This document shows positions 35,896 to 44,925 of a stretch of DNA of 64,000 bases, piece after piece (position 1 is the first letter of the stretch; the number at the start of each line of letters is the position of its first letter). Source of the stretch: Planctomycetota bacterium (GTDB lineage: Bacteria > Planctomycetota > Planctomycetia > Pirellulales > UBA1268); contig JABAAH010000002.1 in assembly GCA_014238855.1 (NCBI GenBank), forward strand, positions 1-64,000, written 5' to 3'. The translations under genes were made by a program, and so were the position numbers. The notes under the pieces were generated by a model. The model was not told the origin of the DNA and did no database searches. It was given only the letters and a program-made list of their open reading frames with translations.

Positions 35896-35940
35896 ATGAC
35901 TGGTTTGCTCAATTATGACTGGTTTGCTGAATATTGACTC
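35896..35940 (+). repeat. 19-bp direct repeat, two copies plus a partial third
   Basis: Two adjacent copies of ATGACTGGTTTGCT(C/G)AAT(T/A) at 35896-35914 and 35915-35933 are followed by a partial TTGACTC. The array starts 32 bp after the stop of the preceding open frame and precedes the small membrane-protein pair. Confidence 0.8.
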
Positions 35941-36040
35941 GAACAAGCCCTGTCCTATGGTGCTCTGTGGCTCAACAGCCTACAGTACAAAGTGTCTCGT
36001 GAGTTTCTGACTTCTTTTCCTCAATAAAAAGGTATGGGTA

Positions 36041-36205
36041 ATGAAAAAAAACCAGATTTTTTTTCTGATAGCGGCATTTGCTAGTTTTGTTTTAAGCGTC
36101 TCTCTATGGTTTCTTGGCGAACCAGAGATCGCGAAAGAACAAGGAATCTTCGTTGGGCTATGGGTTCCCAGCATTCTCGCGTTAGGCGGATATTTTAATG
36201 GATGA
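36041..36205 (+). CDS. Tiny membrane protein, first of an overlapping pair
   Basis: A 54-aa frame from the ATG at 36041 encodes MKKNQIFFLIAAFASFVLSV, a basic start plus one clear membrane helix, then a short polar segment (GEPEIAKEQG) and a second hydrophobic stretch (IFVGLWVPSILALGGYF). It could span the membrane twice. The end overlaps the start of the next tiny gene by 8 bases (ATGGATGA), suggesting coupled translation. No family is recognised; similar tiny planctomycete proteins are usually unannotated. Confidence 0.65.
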   Translation: MKKNQIFFLIAAFASFVLSVSLWFLGEPEIAKEQGIFVGLWVPSILALGGYFNG

Positions 36206-36344
36206 TTTTGGACTCTTTGTTTGCGGTGTTGTAGTCACGCTCATTGCAGGAATGGGCGTGATTACATCGCAGGTTTTTATGGGCTACACCAAGTTTGTAA
36301 AACAGCCCAGAGAAGAAGCAGATGCAAAACGTGAAGCTGAATAA
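36198..36344 (+). CDS. Tiny membrane protein, second of an overlapping pair
   Basis: A 48-aa frame from the ATG at 36198 encodes one membrane helix (FGLFVCGVVVTLIAGMGVI) followed by a charged cytoplasmic tail (KQPREEADAKREAE). The start lies inside the end of the preceding 54-aa gene, a classic arrangement for subunits made in fixed ratio. Together the two could form a small membrane complex; function unknown. Confidence 0.65.
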   Translation: MDDFGLFVCGVVVTLIAGMGVITSQVFMGYTKFVKQPREEADAKREAE

Positions 36345-36616
36345 AGTCATGATACGAATGGGAATAGATGAGAAGTCGACTAATCACATAGCATCGAGGC
36401 GTGCTTGATCTCAGAAAAGTGCATGGGTATCAGTAAGTGTTTTGGGGAAACTGATACGAACTGGGAGCCTAAGTCGGCCAACTTCACTGGTATGGCATCG
36501 ACACACTTAGTGCCAGTAAATTCGCAGAGTGGGGGAATATCAATGCGTGACGAATAGCAGGCATGTGTCACCTAGCTAGCAAGCTCGAGCCGGGCATAGT
36601 GTGGTGTCGACCTGTG

Positions 36617-36942
36617 TTACCTTTCAAGCGTGGAAGACTTCTTTTTGTTCCGCGTCATGCCGTCCCAGCCAGCCTTCAGTTCGGCGAGTGAAACTTTGTC
36701 GTCTTGGTTTGTGTCGAGGGTTTGAAAACACTTCTCGGATTTTTGAAGGAACTTTTCGTTCCTTCCGTGCTTAAATTCATCAAAGGTCAAGAAGCCGTCT
36801 TTGTTTGTATCCTTCTTGTCAAACATTTTCGTTGCAGTCCATTTCTTGGTTTCATCCTTCTCAGCCGACTGTGCTTGTGGGCTTATAAGACACAGGCCAA
36901 TTACAGCAGATAGACAAGCGGAAAAAAAGAAAGGTGTGTCAT
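36617..36942 (-). pseudogene. Secreted EF-hand calcium-binding protein with a frameshift in the signal peptide
   Basis: The downstream frame encodes two EF-hand loops, DTNKDGFLTFDEF and DTNQDDKVSLAEL, and a basic end (MTRNKKKSSTLER). Reading upstream, the same frame gives a hydrophobic signal-like segment (ACLSAVIGLCLISPQAQSA) but no start codon before the stop at 36971-36973. The only ATG, at 36942, is in the neighbouring frame and gives MTHLSFFF before running off. A one-base change in the run of seven T (plus-strand A-run near 36922-36928) would join them into a normal 108-residue secreted protein. It is either a frameshift mutation, slippage-controlled expression or a sequencing error. 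Use of an internal ATG at 36826 would drop the signal peptide. Confidence 0.7.
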
Positions 36943-37023
36943 GGTGTGGCCTTATTTTGAGTTGACTATATTAGGGAAGAAGTACTTGAATTATACGGAA
37001 GGTTTCATGAGTGTAGTGCGGTC

Positions 37024-38526
37024 TTATTTGTCTGTGTTTTTCTTTCGTGTTGTTTGCAGTGCATGTGTGGGCAAGGGCAGGAAATCAGTCTCACGGATCA
37101 TCCATGCTTCCAATGCTTTACGCAGTCTGTCTTCTGTTTCAGAAGTGGACGTGTTGCTAGATAGATTACGAAGTTCGAGCGGATCGTTCTGAAGATCATA
37201 GAGCTCAGTCATCGGGCGTGGCTTTTTGAAATAAAGCCGTTGATGAAGCGGCGAGAGTTGACCCGCAGCCTGGGCCTGCTGAATAGCTTTCCAAGCGTCT
37301 TTATCAGCCATATCGACTGGCGTGTAGCTGCGATCCGGTAACGCATTATAAATGTAACGATACCGCGTTGATGTAATTGAACGTGAAAAATCAAGGCCGT
37401 CTGTTCGTGTGATTGGTCCGAAGTGCCAGCCGCGTTCTGCAAAAACATAACGACGGCCATCCGGTTTCTTTCCGAACAACTCACCAGCAAAACTTTGGCC
37501 CGTCATTCCTTTTGAAGGTTTCATTCCACATACTTCAAGAATCGTTGGGCCCAGATCCGTGCCACACACAAGAGCAGAGGATTCAGAATGTGGTGCGACT
37601 TGACCGGGCCAGCGAATCAACAGTGGTACATGTGTGCCGCGATCATAAAGCGTGCCCTTGCCACGAAGCAGGGCCTCTCCATTGTCACCCATGAAAATAA
37701 CGAGCGTGTTGTCTTCGATGCCACGCTCGACAAGGAGTTGCATGATCTGCCCAAATCCTTGGTCCAATTCGCGAACTGATGCGAGATACCGGGCGTAATC
37801 AACTCTAACCTCAGGTAAATCAGGCCAGTCAGGTGGGAGTGCCAATTTATCTGGATCGATACCATCATAAGTAGCTGAAAATTTTCGATGTGGCTGGTTG
37901 AATCCAAAATAGAGAAAGAAGGGCTTGTTGTCGGGAACCGTATCGAGTGCGGCACTAACTCGGCTGCTCACTTGATCAAGTTGGTCACCTTTTGTTTTTG
38001 CATTGCGTACAAGGTGATCAAATCTTTTTTCGAGGTTCTGCATGCCGGCATTGCGGAGGGCCGTGTCGATATGCTCAGCCTCCCGAATGCGTCCATCAAG
38101 ATGATGATGGCGGCCGTCAAGGCCAACCCAGTACCCACCTGCACGCAGAACATCTGTGAAAAATGGAACACCAGCTTGAGCCGGCTGCGCAAATCGTGTG
38201 ACACCAAGGCCTACGGGGGACCGACAGGCAAAAATTGAGATACGTGATGGTGCACATTGTGGAGCAGTTGTGTAGGCCCGATCAAATCTCATTCCCTGCT
38301 CAGCAAACTTTTGAAGATTTGGAGTGATATGAAATTGCGTTGTGTTCACGTCGTCGTAGCAACTGATATGTGGCACGCTATGGTCATCAGACAAAATGAG
38401 GAGCACGTTTGGTTGAGACGGGTCAGCCATGAGAGGCAAGCTGAAAGAGCACACAAGAAAAATAGATACCATCTTACGTAGTGACTGCGGCCACACGGAA
38501 TAAAGTGTAGAAAGTTCTGTATGCAT
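37024..38526 (-). CDS. Secreted sulfatase with CAPSR motif
   Basis: The product is 500 aa from the ATG at 38526, chosen because it has GGAAAA upstream and yields a signal peptide; the frame is open to 38592. Conserved segments are NVLLILSDDHSVPHISCY, the formylglycine motif CAPSR (C91-R95), PFFLYFGFNQPHRKF, TLVIFMGDNGEALLRGKGTLYDRGTHVPLLIRWPG and a C-terminal TELYDLQNDPLELRNLS. This is a heparan N-sulfatase-like (SGSH-type) layout in its second half. The C-terminus is basic (TTRKKNTDK). It is the most downstream gene of a minus-strand cluster of four sulfatases and a sialidase. Confidence 0.92.
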   Translation of the reverse strand: MHTELSTLYSVWPQSLRKMVSIFLVCSFSLPLMADPSQPNVLLILSDDHSVPHISCYDDVNTTQFHITPNLQKFAEQGMRFDRAYTTAPQCAPSRISIFACRSPVGLGVTRFAQPAQAGVPFFTDVLRAGGYWVGLDGRHHHLDGRIREAEHIDTALRNAGMQNLEKRFDHLVRNAKTKGDQLDQVSSRVSAALDTVPDNKPFFLYFGFNQPHRKFSATYDGIDPDKLALPPDWPDLPEVRVDYARYLASVRELDQGFGQIMQLLVERGIEDNTLVIFMGDNGEALLRGKGTLYDRGTHVPLLIRWPGQVAPHSESSALVCGTDLGPTILEVCGMKPSKGMTGQSFAGELFGKKPDGRRYVFAERGWHFGPITRTDGLDFSRSITSTRYRYIYNALPDRSYTPVDMADKDAWKAIQQAQAAGQLSPLHQRLYFKKPRPMTELYDLQNDPLELRNLSSNTSTSETEDRLRKALEAWMIRETDFLPLPTHALQTTRKKNTDK

Positions 38527-38595
38527 TCGGGTTTTCCAAACTGCGCTGAGTACGTGCATGGTGTGTTGGGGCGGTAGGTAAAGTGACTGCATTTA

Positions 38596-39924
38596 CTACT
38601 TTTTCTTTTTTTGAGTCCGCTTTCGCTTCGGACGGTTCGCATTCAGGCCGGCAGCAGGGTACGAGGAAATTGCTTCTTGAAGCATGGTGCGCGCAAAATC
38701 AGGAACGGCTGCAGGGTTGGTTGCCGTGATGGGTTCCTTTTCAAGCACATCGGTTGTTGTGTCGAAGAAGTCCCCGTTGTTGTAGAGCTTGAAGCGTTTC
38801 GTCCGTGCAAAGCTGACTTCATAATGACTGTATTTATTATTGTATTTTGCAGATGACGGGCGCGGGAAATAGTAGCAATATATACAGTCATGTGTGCGTC
38901 CAAGTTTGCCCTCACATTGCGGCCAGAAGCTCCAGCCATCTCCCTCTTCAATCTGCTTTTTCGGCAGGCCTGCTGCCTCTACGAGTGTTGGGAATATATC
39001 TGAAAAGCAGACGAGGTCGTCAATCGTTCTGCTACGAATCCTTCCAGGCCAATTCACAATGAGCGGCACATGCGTGCCGTAGTCGTGTGTGTAGCCTTTG
39101 CCACCACGTATTTGCTGGCCATTGAGCGCAGACGTGAGTTGGGCATTTGTTCCATTGTCACTCGTAAAGATGATGAGAGTGTTTTCTCGTATCCCAAGTG
39201 ATGTGAGCGTGTCCTCAAGGCGACCAACATTCTTATCAATGTATTGCACCATGTCGACAAAGTTTTTCTTGGCATCCTGTGACTGTAGGTCAATGCTGTC
39301 TGGTGTGACATCAAATGGATTATGCGGAAGAATCATCGGAAAATAGGCGAGAAACGGATGTGTCTCATTCTCTTTTATAAAGTCGATCAGGAAGTTCGCT
39401 GTAATATCCGGACCATAGCTGTCGTCAGGCAACTCTCGCAAATTTCCATTCTGAACCAAGGAAGGGTTCCAGTATCGCGATCGTCCACCACCAGGAATAT
39501 TCCATAAGCAGTGTGTATCAAAGCCCGCTTGCTTAGGAGTGATACCGCCCTTTCCTGTCAGCAACTGCCACTTACCTGCAACGGCTGTGTGATAACCGTG
39601 CTCCTGGAAGTAATTGGCGAATGTGGGCTGGCCTTCTGGGTACACACCAAAGTCAAAATAATTAAATACGTTTGACTTTCCAGACATCAAGTTGACTCGG
39701 CTCGGTGTACAGAGAGGCGTCGAGTGGCAGTTCTCAAATCGAACTCCGTTCGCTGCGAGTGCATCAAGGCGCGGAGTTGCGTACTCACGGCTTCCGTAAG
39801 AGCCAAAGCATTCAAAGCCGACATCATCACAAAGGATGAGGATGACATTTGGCTTTTCAGCTGCCTTCAGTGTTTGTGAAACAAAAGCAATGAGAAGAAT
39901 ACCTAAGCAAAAAGACAGTTTCAT
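38596..39924 (-). CDS. Secreted sulfatase with CTPSR motif and polybasic tail
   Basis: The product is 442 aa from the ATG at 39924, giving a clean signal peptide (MKLSFCLGILLIAFVSQTLKA); the frame is open to 40053 but that would run into the sialidase gene. Conserved segments: NVILILCDDVGFECFGSYG, formylglycine motif CTPSR (C72-R76), GKWQL, PFLAYFPMILPHNPFDVTP, TLIIFTSDNGTNAQLTS and GKGYTHDYGTHVPLIVNWPG. The C-terminus is very basic (RPKRKRTQKKKK). It follows the sialidase gene by 43 bp and precedes the next sulfatase, so the cluster is probably co-transcribed. Confidence 0.93.
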   Translation of the reverse strand: MKLSFCLGILLIAFVSQTLKAAEKPNVILILCDDVGFECFGSYGSREYATPRLDALAANGVRFENCHSTPLCTPSRVNLMSGKSNVFNYFDFGVYPEGQPTFANYFQEHGYHTAVAGKWQLLTGKGGITPKQAGFDTHCLWNIPGGGRSRYWNPSLVQNGNLRELPDDSYGPDITANFLIDFIKENETHPFLAYFPMILPHNPFDVTPDSIDLQSQDAKKNFVDMVQYIDKNVGRLEDTLTSLGIRENTLIIFTSDNGTNAQLTSALNGQQIRGGKGYTHDYGTHVPLIVNWPGRIRSRTIDDLVCFSDIFPTLVEAAGLPKKQIEEGDGWSFWPQCEGKLGRTHDCIYCYYFPRPSSAKYNNKYSHYEVSFARTKRFKLYNNGDFFDTTTDVLEKEPITATNPAAVPDFARTMLQEAISSYPAAGLNANRPKRKRTQKKKK

Positions 39925-39967
39925 AGGAGTTCCGGCTGGAGTAATTGTGCTGTTCGCCACGGTGCAC

Positions 39968-41134
39968 TCAGAGCCCAAATTCTTTGAGCTGGATGGTTTG
40001 GAAGACAAGGTCTGCTCTGGATGACTCGTACAGGATGCCAAGTGTGTTGTCATCTACCATAACGAGTGAACTGTACGCGCCACCATCCTCGTCAAGTAAG
40101 ATTTTCTTGTTCCATGTTGTTCCGTCGTCGAGGCTCATTTGAACGGTCATGTTTTTTCTTTGCGATTTGTGATGAGGATTAGAGAAAAATAACACAGTTC
40201 GGTCATCGCTCAGACGGTGGGAGATCAGGCTGCCCATACACACAGGCTCAGGGAGGGCACCATGGTCAGAGTTGTGTACCGTCCAGTGAGTACCAAGGTC
40301 AGAAGTAATGCTCACCGCTCGGCCATTTGTTTCTGATTTGTCTTGACGGTTTCGGTTGTCCCGGCTGTTCAGCATAAGTGACTCATCAGACAGTTCCACA
40401 ACAGCAGACTCGGTCGTATTTGAGCGAGCAGGGCTAGACACTGTCCATGATTTTCCATGATCCTCGCTCCACGTCAGGTTGGAGAAAGGCGTGCCAGCCG
40501 CATCGCGACCCTGTGTGGGAATCACTAATGTGCCATTGGAAAGTGTGATGCCGTTTCCAGGCGCTGGTGCAAATAGAAACCAGTTCGGGTTTTTGAGTAG
40601 GGAAGTCAAGTTTTCGGGTTGGGTCCATGTCTTGCCGTCATCATGTGACCGCACAGCCATGAATTGTGAGGATTGTGCTGGGTCAATTCCAGGCTCAGAT
40701 CCACCTTCTCGCCATTGATGTGTTCCCGGTTTAGCGTGAGTCCATAAAGCCGTCACAAAAATGTCACCTGTGGTTGTGTCGATCAGAATGTTTGGGTCTG
40801 AGCACCCGTTCTGATCCTGCGGCAAACCTCCAAACTCTCCCATGTCCATGATCGGTCGGGGAGATCCCCAGGTTTGACCGCCGTCCGTGGAACGAGATAA
40901 GCCGATGTCGATGTGTGCTTGGAGATCTCGCCGGCTGGTATATCGCATGTCATAGACGGCGAGTAATGTTCCAGTCTTCGTTCTGGCAATCCCAGGGATA
41001 CGAAATGTATGACAGCCAAAGTCATCCTGACGATGAATGACAACATAAGGGCGTCCGTTGTCTGCTGAGAAACACGGTCGGGAACAGATCGTGATGCCCA
41101 TGATCATAAAGACACTTAAAAGAAGTTGATTCAT
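39968..41134 (-). CDS. Secreted GH33 exo-alpha-sialidase (neuraminidase)
   Basis: The 388-aa product has a signal peptide (about 1-23, ending CFSA). The GH33 arginine is in the FRIP motif of HTFRIPGIA (about 43-51). Five Asp-box repeats are visible: STDGGQTW, SHDDGKTW, SEDHGKSW, TSDLGTHW and SLDDGTTW, marking the six-bladed propeller. A nucleophile-type tyrosine is in the C-terminal YSSLVMVDDNTLGILYE segment and the supporting Glu is in NTTESAVVEL. It releases terminal sialic acids from glycans outside the cell or in the periplasm. Placed between sulfatases, it suggests a substrate that is both sialylated and sulfated, such as mucin-type or animal glycans (inference). Confidence 0.93.
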   Translation of the reverse strand: MNQLLLSVFMIMGITICSRPCFSADNGRPYVVIHRQDDFGCHTFRIPGIARTKTGTLLAVYDMRYTSRRDLQAHIDIGLSRSTDGGQTWGSPRPIMDMGEFGGLPQDQNGCSDPNILIDTTTGDIFVTALWTHAKPGTHQWREGGSEPGIDPAQSSQFMAVRSHDDGKTWTQPENLTSLLKNPNWFLFAPAPGNGITLSNGTLVIPTQGRDAAGTPFSNLTWSEDHGKSWTVSSPARSNTTESAVVELSDESLMLNSRDNRNRQDKSETNGRAVSITSDLGTHWTVHNSDHGALPEPVCMGSLISHRLSDDRTVLFFSNPHHKSQRKNMTVQMSLDDGTTWNKKILLDEDGGAYSSLVMVDDNTLGILYESSRADLVFQTIQLKEFGL

Positions 41135-41151
41135 AATGAAGGCTGTGGCTG

Positions 41152-43044
41152 TTATGGAACTTGATGGCTGGTGTTCTCTAATTCATTGATGGCTCTGTTC
41201 GCGACTCGAACAATGTACTTGTTCGGCTGGTTCAGCAATGCCTGCTTCAAAGAGGGGAGTGCAGGGCGGGCCTCGTCGTCCATTTCGTCGAGAACAATTG
41301 CCGCAGCGAGCCGCCCCCATTGGTGATCGCTTTGAAGTTCAGCTTCAAGGACAGGGAGTGCGTCCTCGGGGGCACCAAGTTTGGCAACTGCTCTTGCTGC
41401 TGCAATGCGTACACTCGGTGATGGGTCATCGAGGCATTGCGCGACACGTTTGCGCATCCTTTTAGCAGGGGCACCAATATTCCCAATGCCCGTCGCTGCC
41501 CAGTAGCGTATTGATGCATCCTTGTTTTTAAGGGCCTCAAGAAGCTGCTGAATGCTGGTGGGCCCTTCGGATGCGGACGTGGCAATCTCAACGAGTGTCG
41601 CAAGGCGATTTTCGACAGGTGAGTTTCCAGGGGTGCCGTGCAATATTTCGAACCGTGAGCCGGCATTCTGCTCAAGAATTTCAATCTCGGCCTCTGGGAT
41701 CAGTCCGACATCGCCAATCTCGTTTTGCCACTCTGAGAGTGCGTGCCGCATTTCACCCAGCCTTTGAGCAAATGTCGGATTGTCTACAAGGTTCTGTATT
41801 TCAGATGGATCTGCGTGTGTGTCATAGAGTTCTTCAACTGGTTTCTCTTTTGCTGAAAATAATGCCATCACTGGATCAAGCTGACCGGAGGCTTCCTTCT
41901 TGCGAATTTCTTTCATCGTTGCACCCTTCTCGGGTGTATTCATGTATTGATAGTAGGGCTTGAGTGGTTCGAAATTTCGTATGTACCGATACTGTGTATT
42001 GCGAACTGTGCGAATAATGTCATAGCGTTCATCCATTCTGTCGCGTGCGCCGTAGACAAACTTTCTTGGTGGGCTGAGGTGTTTCCCAAGGAATGCTCGA
42101 CCTTGCAAATAAGGCGGGGTATCAATGCCTGCGAGGTTGAGCACAGTGGGTGCAAAATCAACGGAGCTGATCAGTTGGTTGTCTGTTGCGAGTGATGGGG
42201 TGTCGAGTGACTTCTGAAATTTTTCAGGAACACGAATAATGAATGGAATGTGTGTTCCCGAGTCGTAGAGCCAACGTTTGGCTCGAGGAAGACCCACTCC
42301 ATGATCTGACCAGAAAAAAATTATTGTATTGTCATATTCGTCAGCGTCTTTGAGTTGCTGGATAAGATCACCTGCCCATGCATCCATCGCAGTGATCAGT
42401 TCATAGTTGCGTTTCCAGTCTTCTCGAGTGACGGCGGTGTCTGGGTAGTAAGGTGGGAGTGTCGTCAGTTCTTTTGGGTCTTGCCGCTGAGAAGGTAAGA
42501 GTTCTTTGGTGACGGATTTGTATTTTGACTCTGAAGCAATTCCGCTTTCGTGACACCCTGTGAAATTGAATACAGCAAAAAAAGGCTGTGATTTTTGAGC
42601 CCGATTCTTCCAGTGTCCCTTCGCTCCAGATACGTCCCATATCTCTTTTTTTGCTGGTTTTGAAAATTGATAATCGGTCTTGCTGTTATTTGTGCAGTAA
42701 TACCCAGCCTCTCGAAGATACACAGGGAATGGTTTCAGCCATGTTGGAAGTGTTGCGTTACACCGCATGTGATGCGTGCCGATACTATTTTGATACATCC
42801 CTGTAATGATTGCCGAGCGACACGGCGCGCAAACCCCAGCAGTCGTAAATGCATTGGTGTAGCGTGTGCCTTCTTGGGCAAACTTGTCCAGATTGGGTGT
42901 AATGGCGTGTGGGTCGCCATAGCAGCCTAGATGCGGGCTGATGTCTTCGCACGAAATCCACACAATGTTGGGTTGCTCAGACATCGCAACTGATGAAAGT
43001 ATGCATGGCACAATGGCAAGTAGAGTGCTAAACAGACGAAGCAT
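41152..43044 (-). CDS. Secreted sulfatase with CAPCR motif and C-terminal HEAT-like repeats
   Basis: The sulfatase proper is 630 aa from the ATG at 43044 (signal peptide [22 protein letters not shown]). Conserved segments are [18 protein letters not shown], formylglycine motif CAPCR (C72-R76, with a second Cys), [51 protein letters not shown] and [16 protein letters not shown]. About residues 490-625 are HEAT/PBS-lyase-like helical repeats ([55 protein letters not shown]), probably for protein or substrate contact. The reading frame continues upstream into a DUF1552 remnant (separate entry), so a longer fused product from 43365 is possible. Confidence 0.92.
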   Translation of the reverse strand: MLRLFSTLLAIVPCILSSVAMSEQPNIVWISCEDISPHLGCYGDPHAITPNLDKFAQEGTRYTNAFTTAGVCAPCRSAIITGMYQNSIGTHHMRCNATLPTWLKPFPVYLREAGYYCTNNSKTDYQFSKPAKKEIWDVSGAKGHWKNRAQKSQPFFAVFNFTGCHESGIASESKYKSVTKELLPSQRQDPKELTTLPPYYPDTAVTREDWKRNYELITAMDAWAGDLIQQLKDADEYDNTIIFFWSDHGVGLPRAKRWLYDSGTHIPFIIRVPEKFQKSLDTPSLATDNQLISSVDFAPTVLNLAGIDTPPYLQGRAFLGKHLSPPRKFVYGARDRMDERYDIIRTVRNTQYRYIRNFEPLKPYYQYMNTPEKGATMKEIRKKEASGQLDPVMALFSAKEKPVEELYDTHADPSEIQNLVDNPTFAQRLGEMRHALSEWQNEIGDVGLIPEAEIEILEQNAGSRFEILHGTPGNSPVENRLATLVEIATSASEGPTSIQQLLEALKNKDASIRYWAATGIGNIGAPAKRMRKRVAQCLDDPSPSVRIAAARAVAKLGAPEDALPVLEAELQSDHQWGRLAAAIVLDEMDDEARPALPSLKQALLNQPNKYIVRVANRAINELENTSHQVP

Positions 43045-43365
43045 TGAAAGAGCTTTATGTGATGGACTTGTGTGTTGCCCATGGAGACCGTTGATGATGT
43101 GCAGTCGTTCTTTGTATGGCTCCAATGGCTGGATGGGTTCTGGTAATGTATGACGAGCAAGTGAGCAGTTGCCTGACACCCCAGTCGGGATACAGGTCTT
43201 TGGATCAAACCCCTGATTTTGCAAAAAGAAAATAATTCGCTTTGGGAGTCTTGATACGCCTGTTAAAGAAGAGCTGGCGAGTAATGGAAGTGGTGAGCCA
43301 CCGAGCCCCAGTGCGGTGCCAGCGCCAGCTGCAATTCCTTGGAGTATTGTTCGTCGAGTAAGCAT
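43045..43365 (-). pseudogene. Truncated DUF1552 N-terminus in frame with the following sulfatase
   Basis: From the ATG at 43365 about 107 residues match the start of DUF1552 proteins: a twin-arginine-like signal ([16 protein letters not shown]), the strand [17 protein letters not shown], and the segment [17 protein letters not shown] followed by HTSPSHKA. Full DUF1552 proteins are around 400 residues or more. Here the sequence stops at the sulfatase signal peptide without a stop codon, so a deletion has joined the two genes in frame. It is a remnant, or the two form an unusual fusion with an internal signal peptide. Confidence 0.75.
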
Positions 43366-43488
43366 GACTCAGTTTCCGAAGAGATGTATGTCAGTGTCTG
43401 TAGGTTCGCTGAGCGGCTGAGGTAAAAGTCGGTATCTGAAGAGAACGCATTGAGTGTTTGCAGTTTCTCCGTCATTGGAGCTAGCAAT

Positions 43489-44925
43489 CTAGCTGCTGTC
43501 CTGTGAAGTTTTCTTTTTCTTTCTTTTCTTTTTTTGGACAGCAGGGAAATACGGAGAGTCTGTTCTGGCTGTAGCAAGAAAGGTCTCAAGCTTTTGAACC
43601 ACTGCAGGATTATCGGCAGCAACATTCTGTTTTTCTTGAGGATCATTTTTCAGGTCATACAATTCAAGTGGTTCTTCAGTGCCGAAACGTATTGCTTTCC
43701 AATCGCCGTAACGAACGGCCTGTTGGAAAGGAGAATGGATCTCCCAGTAATGGATGTCACGAGATTTCTGTTTCTTATCTAGTAATGTTGGTACGACTGA
43801 GATCCCATCTAAATTGTCGGGGTCTTTGGCACCGCCCAGTTCACAAAGTGTCGGGAAAACATCGCGCATATCCCAGACAAAGTCGCTTTTTCTTCCTGCT
43901 GGAATATGGCCAGGCCAACGCACCGCCATGGCTGCACGAATGCCGCCTTCATACAGCATTCTCTTGGTCCCCCGAAGGCCACCAGCGCTGTCGATCGCCT
44001 TGACGAATGGTGCGTTCGGTCCGTTGTCCGACGTGTAGAAAATTATGGTATCTTCGTCGATTTTCAGTTCTTTCAGCGTATCAAGAATCTTACCGACCAT
44101 TTGGTCAGTTCGCGTAATCATGGCAGCATAATGTTGAACCTGTGTGCTGCCGGGGATCCCTTTGTACATTGCAAAAGTAGGATCTGTCTCCGGAATAATG
44201 TAGGCCCCGTGCGGTGGCGTTACTGCCAAATAGAGAAAGAAAGGTTTGCTCTTGTTCTGACAGATTAATTCAAGAGTTTTCCGTTCCTGTTCGTATGGAA
44301 TGTAGGTCTCTTTTTTCTTGTTTTGATTTCCCGGAACTGAGACCATTTTTCCACCATCCCAAATCTCATCTGGAAAGTGGTCATGGGCATGGACCTGGTC
44401 AAGATACCCGTACCAGTAATCGAAGCCTTGTTTTTCTGGAACGCCTGCTGATCCAGGATTGCCCAGGCCCCATTTGCCAACACCAGCAGTAAAATATCCA
44501 GCGTCGTGAAGCGCTTCAGCAACGGTCACGTCACTATCTTCAAGAAACACAAGTGGTCGACCATTTTTCTTACTTAACTCTTGTGTCAGCGCCTTTGCGG
44601 TATTGTCTCTTCGTCGACAATGGCCAGTATGAAGTCCCGTCATCAACACGCATCGTGTTGGTGCACAAACGGCTGATCCCGAATAGTGATTGGTGAAGGT
44701 CATGCCCTCAGCACACAGGTGATCAAAATGTGGTGTTTTCACGTAGGGTGATCCAAAAGCACCAAAGTCACCATATCCAGCATCGTCAAGCATGATATAG
44801 ATGATGTTTGGTTGTCTGCGACCTGTGGTCGAAGCACGGGAATGCGACAGACAGGTCATCGCGAGGATGACGAAAGCAGTGATCCGCCATGGTTTCATTT
44901 CAATCATTGTCAGCCATTCTTGCAC
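43489..44925 (-). CDS. Secreted arylsulfatase with CAPTR motif and polylysine tail
   Basis: The product is up to 478 aa; the best start is the ATG at 44898, 44907 or 44925, all giving the same signal peptide (ITAFVILAMTCLSHSRAS). Conserved segments: NIIYIMLDDAGYGDFGAFGS, formylglycine motif CAPTR (C87-R91 from 44925) followed by MTGLHTGH, GKWGLG, PFFLYLAVTPPHGAY, TIIFYTSDNGPNAPF, GTKRMLYEGGIRAAMAVRWPG and LELYDLKNDPQEKQNV. It belongs to the arylsulfatase A-like branch. The C-terminus is highly basic (VQKKKRKKKKTSQDSS). It is the most upstream gene of the sulfatase-sialidase run. Confidence 0.93.
   Translation of the reverse strand: MQEWLTMIEMKPWRITAFVILAMTCLSHSRASTTGRRQPNIIYIMLDDAGYGDFGAFGSPYVKTPHFDHLCAEGMTFTNHYSGSAVCAPTRCVLMTGLHTGHCRRRDNTAKALTQELSKKNGRPLVFLEDSDVTVAEALHDAGYFTAGVGKWGLGNPGSAGVPEKQGFDYWYGYLDQVHAHDHFPDEIWDGGKMVSVPGNQNKKKETYIPYEQERKTLELICQNKSKPFFLYLAVTPPHGAYIIPETDPTFAMYKGIPGSTQVQHYAAMITRTDQMVGKILDTLKELKIDEDTIIFYTSDNGPNAPFVKAIDSAGGLRGTKRMLYEGGIRAAMAVRWPGHIPAGRKSDFVWDMRDVFPTLCELGGAKDPDNLDGISVVPTLLDKKQKSRDIHYWEIHSPFQQAVRYGDWKAIRFGTEEPLELYDLKNDPQEKQNVAADNPAVVQKLETFLATARTDSPYFPAVQKKKRKKKKTSQDSS

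Noticed and set aside
43479-43494. Perfect inverted repeat AGCTAG-CAAT-CTAGCT over a sulfatase stop codon as a terminator
   Set aside because: There is no T-run after it on the coding strand and the stem is short and AT-containing.
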